The notes beneath the pieces were generated by a model. The model was not told where the DNA came from and searched no databases. It saw nothing but the letters and a program-made list of their open reading frames with translations. Below are positions 13,337 to 20,212 of a stretch of DNA of 25,886 bases, one piece after another (within the stretch, counting starts at the first letter, position 1; each line of letters opens with the position of its first letter). Location: NCBI GenBank assembly GCA_026417715.1, contig JAOACU010000005.1, positions 1 through 25,886 of the forward strand. The letters run 5' to 3'. The DNA comes from Anaerolineae bacterium. Lineage in GTDB: Bacteria; Chloroflexota; Anaerolineae; UBA4142. The translations under genes were made by a program, and so were the position numbers.

Positions 13337-14476
13337 ATGGATCGGCTAGCACGTCCCCGTTTCTCCTACTTTGATTTTTGGCTTTTGGGTGCCACGCTCC
13401 TTCTCACCAGCATCGGTATCTTGATGATCTACAGCGCGACCGAATGTATCACTGGTGAGCCACTCGATTGGGCAAGCCCTACCGTGCGTCAAGGTTTGTA
13501 TGCGCTCGCGGGCTTGATCGCAATGTTTCTCCTGACCTTGATAGATTATCGCGTCTATATCTCACTTCGCTGGGTGCTTTGGTTGGGCATTGTGGGATTG
13601 CTCGCGATTGTCTTTGTGATTGGGCAAGTGACGTTGGGCGCGCAACGTTGGATTGATTTGCGCTTTTTTCTGTTTCAACCTTCCGAGTTGAGCAAACTGG
13701 TGTTGGTGCTTGTCCTAGCGCAGTACATTGCCGCGCACGAGTCCGAGATGACGCGCTGGCGTCGTCTGGCGATGTCGTTTGGTATCGTTGCCCTGCCGAT
13801 GCTCCTCGTGTACTTGCAACCCGATTTGGGCACCGCCATTATCATCGGTGCCACGTGGGGCTTGATGGTGTTGGCGACAGGAATACGTTGGCGCGATGCC
13901 TTGCTACTCGTAACGATCTTGGTCGTCTTGGCACCGCTGGTGTGGACTAATTTGCGTCCCTATCAGCAAGACCGTATTTTGACTTTTCTCGATCCTGCGC
14001 GCGATCCGTTAGGGTCGGGATACAATGTGACGCAAGCGCGCATCGCCTTGGGGGTGGGCGGATTTTGGGGCGCGGGATTTTGTAGCGGTCCACAAAGTCA
14101 ATTGCGTTTCTTGCGCATTCGCCAAACCGATTTTATCTTTTCGGTAGTAGGTGAAGAACTTGGATTTAGCGGCGCGGTGTTCGTCATCGCGCTGTATGCG
14201 TTCATCCTGTTCCGCCTGCTGCGTGCCGCAACGCTCGCACGTGATGCGTATGGCAGACTGATTGCGTTGGGTATCAGCGCGGTGATATTTGTGCAAACGT
14301 TTGTCAATCTGGGTATGAACGTTGGCTTGATGCCGGTGGTGGGGATTCCTCTGCCGTTTATCAGTGCTGGAGGTAGTTCGTTGGTTACGCTGTATGCTGC
14401 GCAGGGCGTGGTGCAAAGTATTTTACTGCGTCATCGTGAATTGCGTTTGGAAGGTGCAGGACAACGCTATGTTTAA
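13337..14476 (+). CDS. rodA: Peptidoglycan glycosyltransferase RodA (SEDS family)
   Basis: The 379-residue, roughly ten-helix membrane protein carries SEDS landmarks: IYSAT near the first helix, GAQRWIDLRFFLFQPSELSKL, LVYLQPDLGTAIII and FLDPARDPLGSGYNVTQARIALGVGGFWGAGF. TDFIFSVVGEELGF and GIPLPFISAGGSS follow. These glycosyltransferases polymerise lipid II during wall growth with a class B penicillin-binding protein. RodA is favoured over FtsW because of the sequence pattern and the absence of an FtsW gene neighbourhood (mur/ftsQ), but the distinction is not absolute. It starts 6 bases after minE, so it is probably co-transcribed with the min genes. The PBP2 partner and mreBCD are not in the window. 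Confidence 0.92.
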   Translation: MDRLARPRFSYFDFWLLGATLLLTSIGILMIYSATECITGEPLDWASPTVRQGLYALAGLIAMFLLTLIDYRVYISLRWVLWLGIVGLLAIVFVIGQVTLGAQRWIDLRFFLFQPSELSKLVLVLVLAQYIAAHESEMTRWRRLAMSFGIVALPMLLVYLQPDLGTAIIIGATWGLMVLATGIRWRDALLLVTILVVLAPLVWTNLRPYQQDRILTFLDPARDPLGSGYNVTQARIALGVGGFWGAGFCSGPQSQLRFLRIRQTDFIFSVVGEELGFSGAVFVIALYAFILFRLLRAATLARDAYGRLIALGISAVIFVQTFVNLGMNVGLMPVVGIPLPFISAGGSSLVTLYAAQGVVQSILLRHRELRLEGAGQRYV

Positions 14477-14485
14477 TCGAATGGA

Positions 14486-15181
14486 ATGGAAAGGATGGCG
14501 GGCGTGGAAGAATGGATAATGCTTCTCGTGCTAGTGTTGACGATCGCAACTTTGGCGAGTTTTGCTCTGGGAACGCGTATGAACGTGCGTTCAGGTGAAC
14601 GGGTTGCCAAGTGGTTACAAGATGGTTTACCAGTCATCAGTGACAAGACGACGATGACGTGGATCGGTTCTGCCGCGTTGATGTTCAAAATGGCAAAAGC
14701 CAAAGGACCGTATCGCAGTGCTGAAATCGTGCTTTCTTTCGAGCCGCGCGATTTGGTGTTGATGTGGCTATGGGCGCGTTGGCGCGGACGACGCGATGTG
14801 ATGATTTTTCGTGGTACACTCACCGCCGCGCCACATTTTGAATTAGAAATTTTCGACCCGCAGGGTTGGATGAATCGTGATGCGATCGAACGAGTGCAAC
14901 AGAAAAGTTGGACCCAAGTGACTCTTCCGAATACGAATTTGCGCGCGTATTGTGTCGGTGCACTGGATTCCGCGCGGGTGCGCACGTGGGTGACTTTGGC
15001 TACTCAAGCGGGTGGCAGACTGGCGCGCTTGTCGTTGCGCCGCCAACCACCCAACGTGGAGATTCATTGGCTTTTGCCGAACGCAACCACCTCCGCGCGC
15101 GCGTGGTTTCGGGACGTGCGCGAGATCGGGCAACAGGCGTTACGTATCGAGCAAGGAGGTAACGATGCCTTTGATGACTAG
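14486..15181 (+). CDS. Membrane-anchored protein of unknown function
   Basis: I recognise no family in this 231-residue protein. One hydrophobic segment, IMLLVLVLTIATLASFALG (about 11-29), near the N-terminus is followed by a soluble region with many Trp and Arg residues (for example LVLMWLWARWRGRRDVMIF). Signal-anchor topology is likely. It begins 9 bases after the rodA stop, and its last 17 bases overlap the start of the dehydratase gene, whose ribosome-binding site lies inside it. It is therefore probably in the rodA operon. ATG at 14495 is an equally possible start (the three extra residues do not change the picture). Confidence 0.7.
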   Translation: MERMAGVEEWIMLLVLVLTIATLASFALGTRMNVRSGERVAKWLQDGLPVISDKTTMTWIGSAALMFKMAKAKGPYRSAEIVLSFEPRDLVLMWLWARWRGRRDVMIFRGTLTAAPHFELEIFDPQGWMNRDAIERVQQKSWTQVTLPNTNLRAYCVGALDSARVRTWVTLATQAGGRLARLSLRRQPPNVEIHWLLPNATTSARAWFRDVREIGQQALRIEQGGNDAFDD

Positions 15182-16619
15182 AGACGACTATATTGCCAGT
15201 CTGCGCGCGCTGAAAAGGCGCGTGTTCATTCACGGCGAACGTGTCGAAAACGTCGTGGATCATCCACTCGTGCGTCCTTCGCTGAATGCGTGCGCGATGA
15301 CGTACGAACTCGCGCACGCGAGCGAACACGCGGCGTTGATGCGCGCTACCTCAAATCTCACTGGAGAGACCATCAATCGTTTCACACACTTGCATCAGAG
15401 CACGGCTGATTTGATTGCCAAGGTCAAGATGCAACGCTTGCTCGGTCAAACGACTGGGTGTTGTTTTCAACGTTGCGTTGGAATGGACGCGTTCAACGCG
15501 CTCGATTCGGTGACGTACGAAATGGACCAAGCGTTGGGAACAAATTACCACGCGCGATTTCGCGCGTATCTGCGCGACGTGCAAACGCGCGATCTCGTCG
15601 TGGACGGCGCAATGACTGACCCCAAAGGCGATCGTCGTTTGAGTCCATCGCAACAAGCCGATCCTGATGTGTTCGTTCACATCGTCGAACGAAAATCGGA
15701 TGGCATTATCGTACGCGGCGCGAAATTGCATCAGACTGGTGCGCTCAACTCACACGAAATTGTGGTAATGCCCACCCAAACACTTGGCGAAACCGACAAG
15801 GATTACGCCGTCTCGTTCGCCGTTCCCGCCGATGCGTCGGGAATCGTGATGATTCTGGGACGCCAACCCTCCGACACGCGTAAACTGGAAGACGCGCCGC
15901 GCGATGTGGGCAACCGCGAGTTCGGTGGACACGAAGCCGTGATTGTGTTCAACGATGTGTTCGTGCCTTGGGAACGCGTGTTTATGGCGGGCGAGTATGC
16001 GTTCAGTGGAAAATTAGTCGAACGTTTCGCGGGGTATCATCGCCAAAGTTATGGCGGTTGCAAAAGCGGCGTGGGTGATGTGCTCATCGGCACGGCGCAG
16101 ATGCTCGCGCAGTATCAAGGTGTGGACAAGGCATCGCACATTCGCGACAAAATCGTCGAGATGATTCATCTCAACGAAACGCTGTACGCGTGCGGCATCG
16201 CTTGTTCCGCTGAGGGCAAACCCACTGCATCGGGCACGTATCTGATTGATTTGTTGCTCGCGAACGTATGCAAGTTGAACGTGACGCGTTTTCCGTACGA
16301 AATCGCGCGTCTCGCGCAGGACATTGCGGGTGGCTTGCTGGTGACCTTGCCTTCGGAAAAAGATTTTGCACATCCCGAAGTGGGCGCGCTCTTGCAAAAA
16401 TATTTGCGCGGTGTAGCAAATTACACCACCGACGAACGTTGTCGGATGTTGCGCTTGCTCGAAAATCTCACACTCGGTCCTGGTGCCGCCGCGTATCTCA
16501 CCGAGTCAATGCACGGCGCGGGTTCGCCGCAAGCACAACGGATTATGCTTGCGCGTCTCGCCGATTTGGATACCAAGACACGTCTGGCAAAACGTTTAGC
16601 GGGAGTCGAATCGCTATGA
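15165..16619 (+). CDS. 4-hydroxybutyryl-CoA dehydratase family protein (4-HPA 3-hydroxylase fold)
   Basis: The 484-residue protein matches the length of 4-hydroxybutyryl-CoA dehydratase/vinylacetyl-CoA isomerase (AbfD). The [4Fe-4S] ligands known in that enzyme are all in place: TTGCCFQRCVGMDAFNAL gives the CxxxC pair (Cys100, Cys104), and YHRQSYGGCKSGVGD gives His292 and Cys299. The flavin fold is recognisable (VVDGAMTDPKGDR near 145, then VFNDVFVPWERVF near 261). The enzyme class dehydrates 4-hydroxybutyryl-CoA by a radical mechanism using FAD and the cluster; flavin-only hydroxylases of the same fold lack the ligands. AGGAGGT four bases upstream fixes the ATG at 15165. No other genes of 4-hydroxybutyrate metabolism are nearby, and the setting after rodA is unusual, so the physiological substrate is uncertain. 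Confidence 0.88.
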   Translation: MPLMTRDDYIASLRALKRRVFIHGERVENVVDHPLVRPSLNACAMTYELAHASEHAALMRATSNLTGETINRFTHLHQSTADLIAKVKMQRLLGQTTGCCFQRCVGMDAFNALDSVTYEMDQALGTNYHARFRAYLRDVQTRDLVVDGAMTDPKGDRRLSPSQQADPDVFVHIVERKSDGIIVRGAKLHQTGALNSHEIVVMPTQTLGETDKDYAVSFAVPADASGIVMILGRQPSDTRKLEDAPRDVGNREFGGHEAVIVFNDVFVPWERVFMAGEYAFSGKLVERFAGYHRQSYGGCKSGVGDVLIGTAQMLAQYQGVDKASHIRDKIVEMIHLNETLYACGIACSAEGKPTASGTYLIDLLLANVCKLNVTRFPYEIARLAQDIAGGLLVTLPSEKDFAHPEVGALLQKYLRGVANYTTDERCRMLRLLENLTLGPGAAAYLTESMHGAGSPQAQRIMLARLADLDTKTRLAKRLAGVESL

Positions 16620-17167
16620 AAAATTTAACCGTCGGTTGTACGAGTGCACTCGTTGGGTTTGTCATTGGAGTTGTGCTGGGACTCGGTGCGTCATCGCTAC
16701 TGGGACGCACTGAATCGTCTGCGCCAATTACGCCAGTGATGAGCACCTCGCGCAATGATATGACGATTATCGTTAGTGCCAGTTATCTCAACACGCAGTT
16801 ACAGCAACTGGTCAAGCAAACCGGCTTGGCAAAGCAAGCCGCGCTCACGCTGACCGCGCCAAACATTGCTCAAATCAACGTGACGATAGAAACTCGGATG
16901 ATGGGACAAACCGTTACGGGAAATGTGAGCGCGCGTATGCGTGTGGCTGTACAAAGCGGGCGCGTTGTGCTCACCATCGAAAAGGTAGATACTGGCAATG
17001 TGAACATTCCGCAAACGCTTTTCGCACCCATACTCGATCAGGTACGTACGCAAGCGGAGGATCAGATCAATCGCATCATCCAGCACGAATTGCAAGGAAC
17101 AGGTTTGCGCTTGGCGAATGTTCGTATCGCGCCGAATGAAGTCACGCTAGATTTGACGGCACAGTGA
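16616..17167 (+). CDS. Signal-anchored protein, YpmS/DUF2993-like
   Basis: The 183-residue protein has an N-terminal hydrophobic segment, ALVGFVIGVVLGLGASSLLG (about 11-30), then a Ser/Thr-rich linker. The outside domain has ASYLNTQLQQLVKQ and alternating hydrophobic strands (LTLTAPNIAQINVTIETRM and MRVAVQSGRVVLTIEKV), ending LANVRIAPNEVTLDLTAQ. This resembles YpmS-type and DUF2993-type extracytoplasmic proteins that fold like lipid-binding shells. The match is by pattern only, and the ligand is unknown. The ATG overlaps the stop of the dehydratase gene (ATGA), so the two are translationally coupled. Confidence 0.65.
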   Translation: MKNLTVGCTSALVGFVIGVVLGLGASSLLGRTESSAPITPVMSTSRNDMTIIVSASYLNTQLQQLVKQTGLAKQAALTLTAPNIAQINVTIETRMMGQTVTGNVSARMRVAVQSGRVVLTIEKVDTGNVNIPQTLFAPILDQVRTQAEDQINRIIQHELQGTGLRLANVRIAPNEVTLDLTAQ

Positions 17168-17202
17168 TTTCGTGTTATAAGGGCGGCGCGCGGAGGTTGG
17201 CG

Positions 17203-17763
17203 ATGCTTACGCAAGTGTCTCGGCGACTGTTTACCACGGACGATTATCATCGGATGCTCCAAAATGGTGTGCTCACCGAAGATGATCGGGTGGAGTTGCT
17301 CGCGGGGGAGATTTGGCAAATGTCACCGATTAGTAGTCGGCACGCGGCGTGCGTCAAACGATTGAATCAGTTATTATCGCGCCTTGTGGGTGCGCGTGCG
17401 ATTGTAAGTGTTCAAGACCCTATTCACTTGGGCAGACATTCAGAGCCACAACCCGATGTGGCATTGTTGCAACCGCGTGACGACTTTTACACCGACGCAC
17501 ATCCAGAACCCGAAGATGTCTTGTTGGTCATCGAAGTCGCCGAAACATCGCAAGAGTACGATCGTGCGGTCAAGTTGCCGTTGTATGCCCAAGCCGGCAT
17601 TTCGCTTGTGTGGTTCGTGGATTTGATGAGCGAATGTGTGCAAACGTACTCTCAGCCCACGCCGCAAGGTTACAGTGAGATTCATCAATACTGGCGTGGT
17701 CAAAGTGTGACCCTGATACCGTTTCCCGATGTGTCTATTGCTGTGAACGATATTTTGGGATAA
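17203..17763 (+). CDS. Uma2 family protein (DUF820, PD-(D/E)XK nuclease fold)
   Basis: The 186-residue protein shows the Uma2 pattern: FTTDDYHRMLQNGVLTEDDRVELLAGEI, then PQPDVALLQPRDDFY, VLLVIEVAETSQEYDRAVKLPLYAQAGISLVWFVDL. The Asp of PDVAL and the E-x-A plus Lys of the EVAETS...K segment fit the PD-(D/E)XK active site. Uma2 genes are abundant in Chloroflexota and Cyanobacteria. They are often linked to mobile DNA, and their function is not settled. GGAGG seven bases upstream supports the ATG at 17203 over an in-frame ATG at 17164. It lies 35 bases after the preceding gene and marks the transition to the accessory patch. Confidence 0.88.
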   Translation: MLTQVSRRLFTTDDYHRMLQNGVLTEDDRVELLAGEIWQMSPISSRHAACVKRLNQLLSRLVGARAIVSVQDPIHLGRHSEPQPDVALLQPRDDFYTDAHPEPEDVLLVIEVAETSQEYDRAVKLPLYAQAGISLVWFVDLMSECVQTYSQPTPQGYSEIHQYWRGQSVTLIPFPDVSIAVNDILG

Positions 17764-17801
17764 GGGGTGGTCGCCTACGATTCATAATCAGGTAAGTGTT
17801 A

Positions 17802-18035
17802 ATGCCTACTGTTCGTGTTATTGGCCCGTATCGCTTTTTCTTCTATTCAGGCGATCGTGACGAACCGCCACACATCCATGTCGAGCGCGAAAAGAGCAAA
17901 GCCAAATTCTGGCTTGATCCGGCGCGGCTTGAATACAGCAAAGGTTTTGGTCAAGTAGAAATCAATCGTATACAGCGGCTTGTGGAGAAAAACAAAGAGT
18001 TTTTCTTGAGGAAGTGGAATGAGTACTTTGACTGA
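17802..18035 (+). CDS. DUF4160 domain protein
   Basis: The 77-residue protein is a typical DUF4160 member: IGPYRFFFYSGDRDEPPHIHVER, then AKFWLDPARLEYSKGFGQVEINRI and a C-terminal helix ending KWNEYFD. DUF4160 genes are usually paired with DUF2442 genes and are suspected to be toxin-antitoxin-like pairs. The overlap of the two genes here (17 bases) fits this. The ATG at 17802 was preferred to a GTG two codons earlier because AGGTAA lies upstream. Confidence 0.88.
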   Translation: MPTVRVIGPYRFFFYSGDRDEPPHIHVEREKSKAKFWLDPARLEYSKGFGQVEINRIQRLVEKNKEFFLRKWNEYFD

Positions 18036-18402
18036 CATGCACTCTATTGCAGTACAACAAGTTACCGTTAGCGAAAATGCCCTATGTGTTGAATTGACGG
18101 ACGGACGCACGATCTCCGTACCTTTGGCATGGTATCCTCGACTTTTCTACGGTACACCCAAAGAACGTAACAACTGGCGCTTGATTGGTAACGGAGAAGG
18201 TATTCACTGGCCCGATCTTGATGAAGATATTAGCGTTGAGAGTATCATATTGGGTAAACGCTCTGGAGAGAGCCAGCGTTCACTGAAAAAGTGGCTTGAA
18301 CAGCGCGCGTCTTTGGGGCGTCTGTCTTCAAAAACGAGAGCACAGTTACGTACATACACGACATCACAACGTGCGCGTAGTTTGTCCAAGACGCACAGTT
18401 AA
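18019..18402 (+). CDS. DUF2442 domain protein
   Basis: The 127-residue protein has the DUF2442 core in residues about 9-80: VTVSENALCVELTDGRTISVPLAWYPRLFYGTPKERNNWRLIG and GIHWPDLDEDISVESIILG. A longer basic C-terminal tail follows. GAGG seven bases before the ATG at 18019, inside the DUF4160 gene, supports the overlapping start; ATG 18037, just after the DUF4160 stop, is the alternative. The partner arrangement suggests a two-gene module of toxin-antitoxin type, whose biochemistry is unknown. The gene ends 34 bases before the remains of an IS5-like transposase. Confidence 0.88.
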   Translation: MSTLTDMHSIAVQQVTVSENALCVELTDGRTISVPLAWYPRLFYGTPKERNNWRLIGNGEGIHWPDLDEDISVESIILGKRSGESQRSLKKWLEQRASLGRLSSKTRAQLRTYTTSQRARSLSKTHS

Positions 18403-18436
18403 TCAATAGACGTTATTAAAAATAAGGTTTTGTAGT

Positions 18437-18885
18437 TCATCGTCGCAGAGGACGCTTGCGATGACGAATGCGTAGATTATGCAAACTGGATGCAATTTCC
18501 ATGAAACTGTCGGCACAATCAGGGCGGGTGTTGCGTAAGGTATCTTTGACGCAACGTAAACGCTTGATGCCCGCAATGGCATGCTCAACGCGCACGCGGA
18601 CACGCGCCAAAGCACGGTTGTGACGCTTCTCCCCAGGCGTCAACTCTTTGCCGCGCGGCTTTTTTTAGGCTGGTGCGTCTGTTGGACTCTCGGTTCATAG
18701 GCTTGGAAAGCCGTGTCCTTCCGCAGAATCGCACGCAAGGGATAGGCAATCTGTTCGCTCTCCGCTACGGTTTTGTCATGCGTTTTACCAACATACGTTG
18801 GACTGAGATAGCCCACGCGTTTCGACCGCGTGTTGACAATGACGATGTTCTTGTCACTATGCGTCTTTTTCTTGCCACTGTAGTA
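18437..18885 (-). pseudogene. IS5-like (DDE_Tnp_4) transposase, N-terminus missing, frame break at an A7 run
   Basis: Read leftward, the fragment begins YYSGKKKTHSDKNIVIVNTRSKRVGYLSPTYVGKTHDKTVAE and ends, in another frame, with KPRGKELTPGEKRHNRALARVRVRVEHAIAGIKRLR and a C-terminal SLHNLRIR. This is the C-terminal two-thirds of a DDE_Tnp_4 transposase of the IS5 group. About 100-130 N-terminal residues are gone: the fragment stops exactly at the inserted IS982-like element. The two frames join by a -1 shift at seven A residues (complement of 18660-18666). That shift could be programmed, as in some IS5-group elements, or a mutation. Without its N-terminus the gene is dead either way. Confidence 0.85.
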
Positions 18886-19762
18886 ACCAATGGTGCTAGT
18901 TGACAAAGGGTCTTGAGTTCATTTATGCTGGTGCTAGCCAATTTCAATCAGGAGTAAACCCAATGACCACTCTGGATTTTATCACTGAATTGTTCTGCCA
19001 TGTAGATAACGCTATGCGAGACGTGCCTAAACACCCCCAATCCTGCCTGTATCCCAGCGAAATTGTCACCCTCGCGATTCTGTTTGCTTTGAAGGGTGTC
19101 AGCAACCGCGCCTTCTACCGTTGGATCAAACGCGATTGGCTGGACTGCTTTCCCAATCTGCCCGACCGCACTCGCCTGTTTCGCTTGTTCAAGACCCATC
19201 AGGCTTGGGCAGACCGTTTCTTGGCTGACCCGACGGTCTTGGGCGTCGCAGACACCTATGGCATTGAGTTGCTCCATCCGATGCGGGAAGGGCGCAGCGC
19301 TCGACAAATCGGTAAGAAAGGACAATCCAATCATCGCTGGATTGTAGGTGGTAAGGAGGCGTTTGTCTTGAATCAATGGGGCTTGATTGTCGCCTGGGGT
19401 TGTGCCACTGCGAACGTCCACGATGCCACGTTCCAGTATCTCATCCGCCAGTATCTTGACCGTATGGTGGTCTTGACCGACACGGGCTTCCACGCCCAGA
19501 CGGGTGATCCAGCGAATATGAAAATCTGTCCGCGTGGGACGTGGAACGTGCGGATGATGGTGGAAACTGTCCTGTCGATGTTGACGACCGTGTGCCACAT
19601 GAAGAAAATGTTGCATCGCGTTTGGGCGTATTTTCAAGCGCGCCTAGCCTACACGATGGCAGCCTTCAATCTTCTCGTCCAATGGCACGGTCTCAAACCC
19701 GATGAGAATGGGTTCGTTCCGTTGTCCATCGCGGAGTTCAGCCTGTAACTAGCACCATTGGT
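18886..19762 (+). mobile_element. Insertion sequence, IS982-like, 877 bp
   Basis: ACCAATGGTGCTAGTT (18886-18901) and AACTAGCACCATTGGT (19747-19762) are perfect 16-bp inverted repeats. TAGTA directly flanks both ends (18881-18885 and 19763-19767). One intact transposase gene fills the element, and its stop codon overlaps the right terminal repeat. Family placement as IS982-like rests on the transposase pattern and should be treated as provisional. The flanking genes are two different truncated genes, not two halves of one gene. Confidence 0.9.
18963..19748 (+). CDS. DDE transposase, IS982-like
   Basis: The 261-residue protein has an N-terminal helical part (LYPSEIVTLAILFALKGVSNRAFYRWI and LPDRTRLFRLF). 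The DDE core has Asp in GVADTYGIELLHP, Asp in VVLTDTGFHA and Glu in MMVETVLSMLTTVCH. The C-terminus FQARLAYTMAAFNLLVQWHG is typical. It catalyses cut-and-paste or copy-type movement of the element by a DDE mechanism. The reading frame is intact with a good site (AGGAG, eight bases before the ATG at 18963), so the element may still be active. An upstream in-frame ATG at 18900 overlaps the terminal repeat and was rejected. Confidence 0.88.
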   Translation: MTTLDFITELFCHVDNAMRDVPKHPQSCLYPSEIVTLAILFALKGVSNRAFYRWIKRDWLDCFPNLPDRTRLFRLFKTHQAWADRFLADPTVLGVADTYGIELLHPMREGRSARQIGKKGQSNHRWIVGGKEAFVLNQWGLIVAWGCATANVHDATFQYLIRQYLDRMVVLTDTGFHAQTGDPANMKICPRGTWNVRMMVETVLSMLTTVCHMKKMLHRVWAYFQARLAYTMAAFNLLVQWHGLKPDENGFVPLSIAEFSL

Positions 19763-20211
19763 TAGTACTCTGTGCCATCATACGATTCCAAGAACAAATC
19801 AATGCGCGGGCGTTTGACTTTTTTGAGTTTACCTGTCTGGGCTACCCGAAGAATCTGTGTCGCTTCGGCAGGTTTGTTCGGCTTGATTTTGGCAGTTCGC
19901 AAATCGTCCACGATGTGTTGGATGATGACGAGCGCGTTTTCGCTGATAGTGTTATTGAAATCTTTATACTGATGAACAGCACGTTTGAAATGGGGAGTGG
20001 CAACGATCACCGCCACTTGCTCGAACACCGACGCGCCCAGAGTGGTGTTGATGGATTGAATGAACGAGAACAAAGCCATCCGATCTCGCCCCAGCAAACG
20101 CACGTGAAACGGCATACTATTTGGTTCAGGGGAATAGTCGGATAGTTTGCGGCGGATTTGATCTTTGAGCAAGTTGGCGATTTGATCGCGTTGGTGATTC
20201 GACAATCCCAT
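19762..20211 (-). pseudogene. TdeIII-type type II restriction endonuclease, 3' part lost
   Basis: The remaining 149 residues include NSMPFHVRLLGRDRMALFSFIQSINTTLGASVFEQVAV and, at the end, RPRIDLFLESYDGTEY. I recognise this as the N-terminal part of the TdeIII family (relatives cleave GGNCC). In the family, the segment after DLFLES leads into the catalytic (D/E)xK, which is missing here. The stop codon is made by the end of the inserted element (19762-19764). The start lies one base after the stop of the methyltransferase gene, so the two formed a restriction-modification operon. The product is expected to be inactive. Family assignment is from memory of sequence pattern. Confidence 0.65.
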
Positions 20212-20212
20212 C

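Noticed and set aside
15012..15164. N-terminal extension of the dehydratase
   Set aside because: It lies in another frame of the preceding gene; AGGAGGT before the ATG at 15165 and the family length fix the shorter start.
18886..18962. Start of the IS transposase at 18900
   Set aside because: This ATG would begin within the terminal repeat; the ATG at 18963 has a good ribosome-binding site and fits the family start.
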